In this document: piece after piece, positions 39,036-52,700 of the stretch | How the letters are laid out: every line of letters starts with the position of its first letter | Numbering within the stretch: the stretch's first letter is position 1 | NCBI RefSeq assembly: GCF_910592395.1 | Contig: NC_088325.1 | Location: 10,292,109-10,356,108, forward strand | Length of the DNA: 64,000 nucleotides | DNA from: Lineus longissimus | Taxonomy: Eukaryota > Nemertea > Pilidiophora > Heteronemertea > Lineidae | Direction: 5' to 3' | Translations under genes and position numbers: made by a program | Notes under the pieces: generated by a model | Databases searched by the model: none | What the model was told of the DNA's origin: nothing | What the model saw: only the letters and a program-made list of their open reading frames with translations

Positions 39036-39190
39036 GTGGGGCAGCGGTAGCGCAGTTGCAGAGCATCGACCTCATGATCAAGAGGTTGTGGGTTCGACTC
39101 CTTGCCGAGTCGCTGCTTGGCTCCCCTACTAGTTGATTCCAGGTGAGTGCCTTCTGGTTTGGCAGGCTCCTTGAAACCCAAGGTCTTCTT
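39036..39190 (+). mobile_element. tRNA-derived SINE (family A), 3'-truncated copy
   Basis: The head 'gtagcgcagttgcagagcat', the B-box 'gggttcgactccttg' and the body 'gtgccttctggttt' plus 'ggctccttgaaaccc' match the copy at 2719. The 3' body and tail are missing or diverged after about 39190. Confidence 0.8.
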
Positions 39191-40362
39191 GCTGTTCGAC
39201 TAATCAAAAAAGCAAAATGGCAGAAGTGTCTTGGAGCAAACCAAGACCAGCGCAATTTCAGATCTTTCAGTCAATATGTAACCAGGTTAGCTGGTGCAGT
39301 GTGCGTCAACTAGAAATTCCCATTAGAGGACAAACATTTGCCTGGATATTGCAAGAATCTCAAATTGCCCTGCAATGAGCTGTTTCTAATGCAGTGACCA
39401 GTGATAATTATCACACGGGACGTAAATGTTTTGTTTGTTGGAGGTCATCGCATGCACCTCAAACCAGAATCGGTCATCCCTGCAACCTGCAATACATGTC
39501 AAACTCTGTGATTACAGGTTTTAGCCTCAGGAAAGCAATTATTTGTTGCTCATCACTGCAGAAATGGTTGTAGATCCGAGCAACAAAAATCCCTCGTTTG
39601 CATAAAGCTTTAAGATTTCAATCCCCAGGGGCCTTCCCATGATTCATGCCCAAGTAATTATTGCTGGTAAAGCTGATTGTCAGTTGCAACCAGTGACGTC
39701 AGTGCAAATTACTGATCCTAATTAGAGTTTGATTATTATCGTGATAGCGAGTGTTGAAAATTTTTCATGATTAAAGATTTCTTTTGCAAGATTTGATTCT
39801 TGTTGTTGCGTTGTCTGATGTATTTTAACCCCTTCTTTGATGACTCATTATCAAATTACGGCTTAGAACTTAAATTCCGCGAATGTAGGTGAAATATTCG
39901 ATTGGCTGTTGTGGTCAGCCTCAGGCAAAAGGGGACATGCTGGCGTCTCTGCCATCTGAGACGCGGAACACCTCGTTGAGAATGCGGCGGGGAATTAGCT
40001 TTCACTGGCCATGAATAAACCATAGGCTCTTGGGAAACGAACGCTCATGATACTCTGTAAACAGAATTTCCTTCAGGGTGGTAGAGGTACTGTAAACCTG
40101 GTTATGTTCCTGAAGCCAAAAGCTCGCGAGTTTTGTTTGTTGACCGAATCTTACTTTTAACTTGCTGTGAATTTCAAGACATTTCTGACCAAATTTCCCT
40201 CTTTCTAACATGTGTTAGCCAAAGGAATTGATTTCCATATAATTGGACAAGGATTCTTATCAAAAGCAAAATAAGAGAGCAGGTTTTAACGACAACAATT
40301 TCTTTACAGCTAATACATTTATCTGTCTCAGTCAACAGGAATACTTCTTCCAATGCTAGCGC

Positions 40363-40365
<3 letters not shown>

Positions 40366-40407
<42 letters not shown>

Positions 40408-40443
40408 CTCTGTTGATGGTGATGATGATGACGATGATGATGA
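40366..40443 (+). repeat. (GAT)n microsatellite
   Basis: About 25 gat/gac triplets with two interruptions, ending about 75 bp before the acceptor of exon A. It generates a poly-Met frame that is not coding. Confidence 0.95.
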
Positions 40444-40517
40444 TCTCACAAAATATGAATCAATTTACAGCAGATTTCGATATCTTTCTGACCAAAGTTC
40501 CCTCTTTCTCTTTCCAG

Positions 40518-40701
40518 CCAAAGCAATGGACTTAGATATCAAACCGGCCGGAGCAACTTTAGCAAAATCAAAAGGCGCATCCTTTATGTTGACTTGTGTA
40601 GCTACAGGAATACCTAGTGATTCAAATTTTAAGCCTCAGTTAGAGTGGTACGGGCCGAATAATGCTGGGCGACCGTTGACAGATGCTGATTTAGCTGCTT
40701 A
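40518..40701 (+). CDS. exon A: Ig1, first half
   Basis: Acceptor tttccag ends at 40517 and donor gtaagt starts at 40702. The exon enters with two bases of a split codon and leaves in phase 2. It begins AKAMDLDIKPAG, followed by the B-strand cysteine in FMLTCVATG and the core tryptophan in LEWYG. The mature N-terminus probably lies near its start because Ig1 begins at once. A (GAT)n tract ends about 75 bp upstream of the acceptor. Confidence 0.87.
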
Positions 40702-43700
40702 GTAAGTATGAAATTTATCACGGAGAGATGCTGATTGGAACTGTCAGGGCCGTTAAGTTTTTGGTCCTGGGGGCCATTAGGCTTCTTGGAGAGGAGGGGG
40801 CAGAACACCACTTTTTGTCCCAAAAGATCCCTAATCTGCATGGAAACCTGTTTTTCAGTGATCTCTGGGGCCCCCTCTCCTGAATGTTCTGGAATGATGG
40901 AGAGCTTTTAGCAAGGTCATGTCAATGGAAAAGCGTTATATTATAATTTGTGAAATTAGTACAGAAAATCATGTTGCCTTGACCGGGACTCAACCTCAGA
41001 TCATTGGATTGCCAGTGTACACTGCTCTACCAATTGAGCTTATTTAAAAAAATCATATAACCTTGTTACAACAATTTGATTTTTTTCTTCATTTTAACAC
41101 AATTATGGTAGTAGTATTCGAACCTGAGACCCCATTCTCTCACGATTATTCTTGTATTCACACGTGAACTTGTTCATCCGTTCATCATTCTCTCTTGCAG
41201 TAATGGATTATTAGATAGGGATACTTATGAAAACAAATTGAAAATACGATTTGAAGGAATAAAGGGCGATGCACAGGGGAAGTACGTGTGTCGAGCTAAG
41301 ACGGAGACAGGAGAATCTCGTCAGGCCGCGATTCAGCTACAGCTATTTAGTAAGTCATCTTGTCTGGCCTCCTTGACTTTGTCAATAAGTTTAAAATGCA
41401 ATTGTCATCGTGAATCTGCCATCTGTGAATGTAGTTTCCCTGAACAGACGCTGGAACACACCCAGGAAGAATGTGCTCTGATTACCACCGAGGGGAGACC
41501 TGGTCGGAGTCCACCTTCCTCCAAGAAAGGCTATGGGGAACAGAGATAGATATACGTCACACTGCCACAGTCTTGAGGACCAACATCGTAAAGTGTGACC
41601 AGTCAAACGAAGAAGAAGAAGATATAAGACAGTTTACGCGACCCAAAGCCGCCGCATAAACTGTTTGAGGTCACGTCAAGATAATTTGTGACAATCTCCC
41701 GCAGCCAGTTGCACACAAGTGGCAACCTGTCAACCCCCACGAGTGTCTGGACTCAACGATATGCAGCATGCTCCAAAAGCTAAAATCTTACCCCAAATTG
41801 TGTATGCATACCTCCCGTGCCTTTTGCTTGAGAGCATCGGGGTATTGACGTGTAAAAATAATGCAAGAGGGGAGAAATTATTGGCAATATTCCTCCAATG
41901 ACTTGGCAAAATTTGAAACAAAATGGCCGCCGATCACAAACCTTTAAACAATAAATGATATTCGTTCAATTTCAGAGAAGATCACATTTGACGATGCGCC
42001 AGAAGAGCAGTTCCCAGTCCAGGGCGAAAACGCTTTGATCAAGTGTGTTGTCAGTGGATCACCGGAACCTAGCATTACCTGGAAGGTCAATGGCAAACGT
42101 ATCGACTTCAACTCGCCAACGAGTAAGTTTATCTTTTTAAAGGGGTTCGTATCTAGTATCATACATACAGTAGAACCTCTCTGTAAAGGACAACTTTGGG
42201 ACGCACCAAAACTACAATAGGGCCCGAAATAGGGTTCCTTTCAGAAACATGCGTATGACTTGATTATGAAGTAATTGCGTTGGTGAGGACTGTGGTGCGG
42301 GAAGGACTTTGTATAGTGCGTGGGAAATTCGCTTTAAGAATGTTGACAACAATTTCTTTACAGACACCAAGTATGGTGAGGACGAGCAAAAGCGTGGCAT
42401 AATCGTGAAAACGATCGCTCAGGAAGACGAGGGGGCGTACGAATGTCATGCGGAGGTCGAATCCGACGGTCAGATGCAAGTCAGAAAGATAAAAGTCACG
42501 GTGAACAGTACGTATTGTTCTATTAGGTTTAAAAGCTTCTTTTATTTATTTTGTCATTCATTTCTGATGCATGTGTTTGGTTGCATTGACTTCTTATGCT
42601 TGTAGTAGCTCTTGTTGTCAAGAGGGTCAACTGCTTAAACTTGGACTTATTTTTCGGCTATGATTTTATTTATTCATACTGTTTGTTAAACTTTTCTTGT
42701 GCTGATGTGTTCCATTGTATTACATGTTTAAAGAGTCAGTAGAAAGCCTTTAAAATTTTTAAACTGCAGTTTACCTATGAGAAACCAGTGAAATAGATCA
42801 AAACTGACCATGATTCTATGCAGAAATTTAATGCATCTGGCATTCAGGTCAGCTGTTCAAGGGACAGACGTCTCGGGATCAAAAATGACATCCCAAAATC
42901 AACAATTAGGAAATAAATTTGTAACAAGAAAACTTTTCTTTGTTTTCTATAGATATGTGGTATTCACTTCTATCTTTAGCATGTTTAGTTCCTTTCTGTT
43001 TCTGCCTGGCATTATCATCTTGCATGTTTTCTGTGCTTCCCTGTATGTATTTTCCTTTCCTTTACTTTACTTTCTCAAATTGTTGTGCTTACAGTTTTTG
43101 TGGAAAGAGTGCATGTGATAGACGATTTTCAAAGGTAATTAAAGGGGACTTCACACGACCAACGACTTAGGCTTACCTCTTACATTTTCTCCTGTGGTGA
43201 AAATGTACCTTATCATTTCCTGGTTAAAGCCTGGCACAAATTAGTTAGCTGGATTCTGCCTGATGAACGTGAGGACAATAGAGCCGGAATTGGGGTTCCA
43301 TTCAGAAACTTCCATATGACTTGATAATGAAGTAATTGCTCTGAGACGGACTGAGGCACGGGAAGGGCATGGCATTTCTCGTACAAGATTTGCTTTAACC
43401 ACACATAATGACTACTAACAGTTGTTGCAAGCTACTCATGTCTCTCACTTGGTTACATCTTTCACTTGCCCTGGCATAGACGTCAGAAATAAGGAATCTT
43501 AAGCTAAGCGCACATGGGCGACAAAATTACAAAAAAACCTGAAAACATTTGTTTTCAAATATTTTTTCACAATTTGTTGCTCGTCTGCGGGCGACAAAAA
43601 CAAATGTTTTTCGAAAACATTTGTTTTTGAAACAGTTTTCGAATATTAAACATGCAATATATTTTTGACCTAGTCAACATTTTTTTCGTCAAAACGTCGC

Positions 43701-46700
43701 CCGTTTGCGGGTGACTGCATGAAACGTAAAACATTTTTTGCGTCAGCATCATCATTAGCCAATCACGATGACGTTCAGCGTCATGTGATACCATGTGACC
43801 GGGGGGGTGTGACTTATGGCGCAACCATGGTTACCCCTTGTTTTTGACGTGACCTGTGACGTGACCGTGTCATTTTGTTTTCCGTGTGCGGGTGATTGAA
43901 ACAAACACGACAAAGACGCAAAACATTTCGAAAACAACTGAAAACAAATGTTTTCAGTTTCGCTGTCATTTTGTTGCCCGTGTGCGCTTAGCTTTAGTTT
44001 TACGTCTCATTCGAAGGACTGTTAAGAGCCAGGAATCTTAGTTCCTTGAAAGCCACGCTGGTCCATCCAGGTAGGGCCCTATTGTATGGTAGCCCTATTG
44101 CCTGGTAGCCAGCAGTGTTAACCACAAGGCTATGAGGCTCCTTCCCCAGTTTCTTAAATTTAGCCAATTTTGAGTCCTGTCATTGATCTTACAGTTGTTT
44201 TCATCAGGCTAGATATATTCATTTCTTGTTTCCAGTCAAGCCGAAGTTTGCCGATGGATACAAGCCAGAAGTTATTGACACGCCCATTGTCGGCAAGACA
44301 ATTAAGCTCAGGTGTTTCGCAGAGACGGGTAAACCGGAACCAACATATCATTTCTATAAGGTAAGTTTTAGGCAGAATTAGGAGCCTTGTACGAGGTCTT
44401 CAGGGGATGTAGTATATGCACAGGAGGTAATATGGTTTGGTTTGACTTTGTGATAATAGTGTTCCACCTGGAAGGGTGAACAGAGCCCATGTCACCTGAC
44501 AGCGACTTTGAGTATTTTGATCTGGCCCATACTGATGGATATCTTTGTTTACAAAATGACGTCATTCTGACGTCATTACCGTTTGCTGTGCGCACATACT
44601 CGTATCTCAACAGAGGGGATGGTGTGACATAACAATATCAACGTCCACGATCGTTGGTGGTTTCACTTGGACACGAGGAGTTTTTCTCTCCTATCTCGTG
44701 ACTTGCATGATATTTTAGAATAAAACTTGGATACGATTTTGTCACAATAACAGCCGTACCTCATCGGTTGAGCATCATTATGTTATGAAGAGAAATCTCA
44801 ACAGGATGAGGGTTTGTCGCAACTTTTCTTCATGAAAACCATGTTGAAGAGATACGAGAGTGCGCTTGCATGATCTTTACAAATTGGCCACGACGCCAGC
44901 AGATATCCATCTGTAGCTCCTGCCCATAGTCTCCCCATTGTTTTCCTCCAGAAAAGTGCACCAAATGATGAACTGACGACCAAGAAGGATAGTCGGTACA
45001 CACTTGCGCAAAAGGCGGGACCAAACTCGAAATCGGGTGAACTCACGATCACGGATGTGAAAGCTGAAGACGATGGGGATTACATATGTCGGACGAAGAG
45101 TCAGGCGGGTCCTACGGATGTGGAGTTCAACGTGGACGTGATCGGTAAGCATACCGCCCTTTCTTGTTGCTCAGATAAGGTAAAGTTGTGCAATTATAGC
45201 TCTGGTACAATGTCATGTTGTAAGTTATAAGCCCTATTACAACTATGAGGTATGTGTGAATAGAAGTGTACTGCCGTCTGTTTCTACACTGAGAGGGTCG
45301 GGTTTCATAATTGTACCACTTTACCTTACAGATTGATTCTTCAAACACCTATACTTTTGCATCCTTAAATTTTTACCTAATTGAACTCTGGGTGACACAG
45401 GGGAATAGCGGGTCTCTTGATATACTTGTTAATCAATTTCAGAGCCACCTCAGTTGATCAAGTTTGAGGACCAAGTCTTCAAGAGTAAGGAGCAAGGCTT
45501 CTTAAGATGTGAAGTCAACGGCGATCCAAAACCAGAGCTTTCGTTCAAGAAGGCTGGTAGCAGCTCCTCCTATGTACTCGGAAAACAACCGGTAATTGTC
45601 AGTACTTTTCTAAAGAGCTCATCCTCATTGTGTTACTGTCAAGTTGAATATTTTCACTCGGAAAACAACCGGTAATTGTCAGTACTTTTCTAAAGAGCTC
45701 ATCCTCATTGTGTTACTGTCAAGTTGAATATTTTCACTCGGAAAACAACCGGTAATTGTCAGTACTTTTCTAAAGAGCTCATCCTCATTGTGTTACTGTC
45801 AAGTTCAATATTTTCACTCAGAAAACAACCGATTATTGTCAGTACTATTCTTTAGAGCTCATCCTCAAGTTGAACATCATTCCCCAGAGCTTTGGAGGTA
45901 GACTTGAAATTACCGGGGCGTCTGTTCACCGCTAGCCGTCTCTGTCACCGTCCATTTGACCCTGCGGCCGCGCTAGACTCTTAAACTGGTGAAATGTTTC
46001 GATGAAACTTCAGGGGTGTGTTAAGTAGGTCAATATCTCGAATGGTTTCTTGTTGGGCATCATGGGATTCGAATTTTGGCCACTAGGGGGCCAAATCTGA
46101 AAATATAAAAAATTTGATTACGACTTTACTATTGCTTCAATCCTAACCAGTTTTTTTTCATTGGAAAGTAACTTTACTTAGGTTGCCTGGTTCACTTTAT
46201 CTATTTAAATGCTTTATGATGGCCTAAAAACAGGGCCATTACACTGGGAGATAAAACGAAATTAAGGGAGAATACGACAAAATGTGTACCTCTCACATGA
46301 CGTCAGTGATACTCGTGGAATCATACTTGCTTTCGTACTTTATTCAATGAGGTCAAGGTTATCGTTTGTCACTTGTCCCTCCAAGTCATCTTATCTATCC
46401 TCAACAAATTTTCAGGATGATTCTCGGATCAGCATCAAACACTCGACGACTGAAAGCGGATACGCAGTCATTGAGCTCCAGATTGCTGGTCTGACCGCTG
46501 AGGATACCAACAACTACACATGCTCGGCCAAGAATAGCGGCGGCTCACAGGAATGGGAGGGTAGCATTACTGTCCAATGTAAGTACGGTGGAACCTCCCT
46601 TTGCTTCTCTCCAACTTGAAGTATGGGTACCTTGCTGGCAGAGATACTGAGATACTGAGCAACTTGAGACAGCTCGGACCTGAAATACTCCAATAGAGTG

Positions 46701-49700
46701 GAATTTAAATCGTAAATGTACAGGCCAATAATTAGAGTTAATATTATGTTACCATGTGTACCACGTTAAGCAACTGAAAACGGTTGACATTTGCACTATA
46801 TCGATGATAACTTTTTGAATTATCAACATTTTCCAGATAAACCTGACTTGAGCCAGACTGAGAACACATCATTCCACTGGATCGGTAACACCAAGAATGT
46901 GACATGTCTGAGCGATGGTGAGCCAGCGCCATCATTCCAGTGGCAGCATGATGGCAGTGACATCAACGACGACTCGACGTACAAGATCTTCAATGAGAAG
47001 AAGAAAAGCAACCTTCAGGTAAAGTATTTTTCAGATTGATCTGGTCAAATGTACTGGGCTGATCTCTTGACTGTTACCCACTACAAAGCTGTTTTCAGCC
47101 TGCTAAGCTCTGACTGTTACACAGTACAAAGCTGTTTTCGACACACTGGGCTCTGACTGTTACTCAGTACAAAGCTATTTTTGGCACACTAGGCTCTGAC
47201 TGTTACACAGTACAAAACTGTTTTTGACTCACTAGGCTCTGACTGTTACACAGTACAAAGCTGTTTTCGACACACTGGGCTCTGACTGTTACTCAGTACA
47301 AAGCTATTTTTGGCACACTAGGCTCTGACTGTTACACAGTACAAAACTGTTTTTGACTCGCTAGGCTCTGACTGTTACACAGTACAAAGCTGTTTTCAGC
47401 CTGCTAAGCTCTAACTGTTATTCAGTACAAAGCTGTTTTCGGCACACTAGGCTCTGACTGTTACTCAGTACAAAGCTGTTTTCGGCACACTAGGCTCTGA
47501 CTGTTACACAGTACAAAGCTGTTTTCGGCACACTAGGCTCTGACTTTTGCACAGTACAAAGCCGCTTTCGACTCACTAGGCTCTGACTGTTACACAGTAC
47601 AAAGCTGTTTTTCGCCTCCCTAAGCCCCGCTTTGAGAGAGAACGAATTATCAAGCATTCTTTGTGAGGTTCCATAGAATAACATCCCTCTTCTGTATCCA
47701 TTTCAGATTAAAATTCCAAAAGGTGAAACGAGTGCCAACATTGCCTGGATCTTTGGTAAATACACCTGTATCGCCACAAATGACATCGGCGATGACACGC
47801 ATGACATCATGGTCAAAGAAGCAGTCACCCCGAAGAAGCCTGACCGAGTCACAATCATCCGCCACACGCCGACCACGATAACATTCAAAGCAGAGGGACC
47901 AAACGAACCGGGACAGATAGATTTGATCGGCTATTTTGTCGAGTTGAAGAAAGATGATGGCACAGCGGGCGACTACACAGCTAAATATGACTACGCTATC
48001 AGTAAGTTGATGATAGTGTAAAGTTGGCCTTTTCGCTGCGGAAGCCATTTTTCAGCCTACGCTCAGGGCAGGTTAAAGCAGTGGATAGTAATGCTGGGTG
48101 CTTACTTGTATTTAAATCAACAAAAAGTGTTTCCATCTATAGTATATTTGGACCAAGCTAATGTTGTGACTATATCACGTGACAGAATCAGTTTTTCACT
48201 GTCAGAGATCGGCTGCCTCTCAATTTTGAGTAACATGTTTCTAAATTGTTTCTAACAATTGTATTTTAGACAAAACGATCAAGGTTTTCAACCTGGAGTC
48301 AAACACCAAGTATCAGTTCAGGATAACGTCGTACAACGCCGTGGGATCCAGCGCCGAGGGCATCAAGATCAACCACACAACAGACAACATGCGTAAGTAC
48401 ATATCTTACTGATCGTGACCTGGGGCGAGACACTTTTCTGCAATTGGCATATTTATTTCAGCATTGCTGTTGTTAAGACAGATATACAAATACATGTACT
48501 GTGAAAACCAAGTTTCAGCAAATTTGTATGCACAATAACTGCACTACAGCATTGTGTATAACTGCACTTCTATTTTCCTGGACCACCAATGATTGCGAAC
48601 GGCGTACCCCTTTCAGAGTAATTTTTTGTCTTTTTCAGGCGCCCCCTATCCAGTTGTAATCATTTCAAGGAACATTAGCGAACAACCTAATGTATATAAA
48701 ATAAAATGGGAAAAACCAGACAACGGTGGCCAGCCGATCCAGCTATACAAGATAAGTTACAGAGTGGTAAGTAATGGATTTTGTGTCACCCTGTAGGGTG
48801 TCTAGTTCACTATGTGAATGCCATGTAATGGAAAGGTGTCTGGTTCACCATGTGAATACCAGATAATGGAAAGGTTTCTAGTTCACCATGTGAATGCCAG
48901 ATAATGGAAAGGTTTCTAGTTCACCATGTGAATGCCAGATAATGGAAAGGTGTCCAGTTCACCATGTGAATGCCAGATAATGGAAAAGTGCCCAGCTCAC
49001 CATGGTAATGGCAGGTGATTGAGAGGTGGCTGGATTCACCATGCAGATGCCAGGTTATGGCAAGGTGTCTAGTTCACCATGGGAATGGCAGGTGATTGAA
49101 AAGTGACTGGATTCACCTTGCAGATGCCAGGTTATGGCAAGGTGTCCAGTTTACCATGGGAATGGCAGGTAATTGAAAGGTGGCTGGATTCACCTTGCAG
49201 ATGCCAGGTTATGGCAAGGTGTCTGGTTCACCATGGGAATGGCAGGTGATTGAAAGGTGGCTGGGATTCACCCTGCAGATGCCAGGTTATGGCAAGGTGT
49301 CCAGTTCACCATGGGAATGGCAGGTGATTGAAAGGTGGCTGGATTCACCTTGCAGATGCCAGGTTATGGCAAGGTGTCCAGTTCACCATGGGAGTGGCAG
49401 GTGATTGAAAGGTGCCTGGATTCACCATGCAGATGCCAGGTTATGGCAAGGTGTCTAGTTCACCATGGGAATGGCAGGTAATTGAAAGGTGGCTGGATTC
49501 ACCTTGCAGATGCCAGGTTATGGCAAGGTGTCTAGTTTACCATGGGAATGGCAGGTAATTGAAAGGTGGCTGGATTCACCTTGCAGATGCCAGGTATTGG
49601 CAAGGTGTCTAGTTTACCATGGGAATGGCAGGTAATTGAAAGGTGGCTGGATTCACCATGCAGATGCCAGGTTATGGCAAGGTGTGTAGTGTACCATGGG

Positions 49701-52700
49701 AATGGCAGGTGATTGAAAGGTGGCTGGATTCACCTTGCAGATGCCAGGTTATGGCAAGGTGTCTAGTTCACCATGGGAATGGCAGGTAATTGAAAGATGG
49801 CTGGATTCACCTTGCAGATGCCAGGTTATGGCAAGGTGTCTAGTTCACCATGGGAATGGCAGGTAATTGAAAGATGGCTGGATTCACCATGGGAATGGCA
49901 GGTAATTGAAAGGTGGCTGGATTCACCTTGCAGATGCCAGGTTATGGCAAGGTGTCTAGTTCACCATGAGAATGGCAGGTAATCAAAAGGTGCCTGGATT
50001 CACCATGCAGATGCCAGGTTATGATACAAACTGCAGCTCACATTTGCATGAGACCAAGGGTAGCTACTGTCACAACCTACCCTGAAAGCTCTCGGTAAGC
50101 TCTCGGGAAGCAAAGTGGAAAGTATGATGACAGCCCATATATAACCACCATAGGCCTGAAGACTGCACCTGAGGAATCGTCGAGTCAAAATTCTGATGGA
50201 ATAAGAAAAAGTTTTTTGACAACCCTGAAAAAATGTAGAGACATCTGTCTTCGACCGGATTGTCTTAACAATGGTAGGTAAGTGCATTGCCTAAGGACGC
50301 TCTTTATCTTTCAGGTCGAAGTGGATCCAAATGACGAATCTAAAATAATCAGTGGCGAAGGGTGGATGGAGATCAAAGCAAAAATTAATCCGAACAAAAA
50401 AAGTTACAATCTAAGACATCTGCGGGCGAATAATTACTATGAGGTGAAAATAACGGCAAAAAATGACCTGGGAGTGTCGGAACCAAAGGCCTATCTATTC
50501 AAGACCGTTCAAGGTAGGTTGAAGTTCTTTTTATTCGTACATTATGATGATAGGGAACATTGACTGGATTTTCTGAGCCCCCTATATGTGGGTCCTTGAA
50601 CTGTTTTTAACCTGTCGTTAACTAAATTATAATGATTACAAAGTGGTGAATTTCTGGAAGAGAAAGAAAAATGCCTGGCCGTCTGAAATGATTTCCATTT
50701 GAGAACTCGGTGTGATTAGAATTTAAAGAAGTCCTGTCGAAACTAGAACATTAGTTTCATCGAGAGGGGATCTAAAAACGTCTAAATTTCAAAATATTCA
50801 AAATGCTTGGCCGCTATTTGTTTCCAATCATACTGACACTCAGAAACATGACAAATCTTTTTCCAAGGAATTTTGAATAAAGTTTTTGAAATTTTGTGTT
50901 TTTTGGACTTTTCGTTCTCCTTGTAGGTTTAGATTTCTGTAGATTTTTTACGTGGCATTTTGTCTGTCCGCAATGTTGTGTACAGCATGGAGTCTTTAAC
51001 CTATGTTACCATAGCAATGTTCAAGAAGTAGTCATTTTGGCAGCCATTTTGAAATCGGGGCAAAGCTGTCCGATCACAGACCCTTGACAATTTTTGAATA
51101 TCTTCTCATCAGTGGTGATTTGCAGTTGACTGTCCATAGCTCCAACGATTTAATGCACCAGATATTAAGATATTTTGAGCCTAGAGCAGCTAGGACCACC
51201 TTTGACGATGGCTTGATGGCCACATGAAAATATGATGACATTTTGAAAATATATGCGGATTTTTATTCTTTTTCGTTTCAAGAAGCTGAAATTGAGTATG
51301 AGACTCTAACAGTGACTATGAAAAATCCCGAATCTGAACAAGGTAAACATAAAAAAATCGGTAACAGATGAAAAAAATATAAATTTCTCAAATTACCCGC
51401 GTAATTTGAACTATCAAAATGGAACAAAATTTGTGTTTTGTGTGGTTCTTTTAAGGAGATTCTATCCCCAGTACTGTTGTTTGTATTCTTAGACTACGCA
51501 TGTTGGTTGGATGTTGCGTTCCTTTTGAAACTGTAAACATGTGTTTGTTTTCAGTGTTGTTGGTTTTGTGTGATGTTTTTTCCAATCGTGTCATTGTCAT
51601 CTGATAGATCTACCATGAACTAAATTAATGTATATTTTTTGCCAAGGTATTTTATATCCAGACATAGGATATTAAATGCAACTTTTAAAATATGTTCCCA
51701 AAAGTAATGTGGGTGATAAGATGTTCTTTACCTGATTCGTAATTGCCAAAGTATGTAAGGAAGCCAAATTCAGGCCTATGGCAGCCTTGATTAAATTCAA
51801 TATTTAAGAATTTTCTCCAGTTTAACCTTTTTTGTCCATCCGAACTCAAAGTTGAAAGTTGACACTTTCTTCATATGGGACCTTGAATAAGGATCTGCCT
51901 ATACCTACAAATATATGTGGTGTGTCCTTTAGGTGTTTTCTGTTCCATCATGTCCATGTTGCACAGACTATCCTGCAGATATCGATGGCCTTGTGATCAA
52001 GGCATCTGCCTCCTGAAGGGAACATAGAAGGTTTGAGGTGTGTGGGTAGCTCGTCCGGATGGGCATCCACTGACTGGTTATTAGATATAGGGTGTGAAGC
52101 GTCTTCATTCAGGTACCTGGCAAATGAGATATGAGTTTTCCCGGCAGTTTTTTGCGATGGGGACAATTGCTCCCTCAAATTCTCCCCCCACAGGGCCAAC
52201 AGCATCCCCTAGGACCACAAAGGTAAATATGGCCCATGTTAAGAAGTAAAGAGAGTAATAAGAAGCCGACAGTGGCTTGCCTTATAATAAGGGGTGGGAC
52301 TGAAAAAGCTGTCTTGACTTTCACGTGAAACAGTGTTACCAGTTGGCTTGGCTTAAAGGGACAATATAGGCAGCCGCTAGGCAGGCAAGATATAGTTACA
52401 CGAAGTCCCCAATAGGGGTCTCTCACATCTCACAATATGTCGAAATGATTTATGCTTGTATGAGGAATATATTTAGTGCTGAATCTGACATGACCCAGTG
52501 CCCAACTATTAATTACTTGAAGATGGCCAAATAAGCCCCTCTGCTCCTGCCTATAGTCCATAATTGAACCATAGGCGTAGGGTCTATGTCGAGATACCAA
52601 AACTCTCGAGTGTGGAGCTCAAAATCTTGAACAGTATGCAAAGAGTTTTGACAGAATTTTACTGACACCCGCTAGGGTTTTGGGTATTTCAACCCAAAGG

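Noticed and set aside
40353-40535. Met-run ORF as a start exon for the adhesion gene
   Set aside because: It is a (GAT)n tract read in the ATG frame, it runs through the exon A acceptor, and it encodes no signal peptide.
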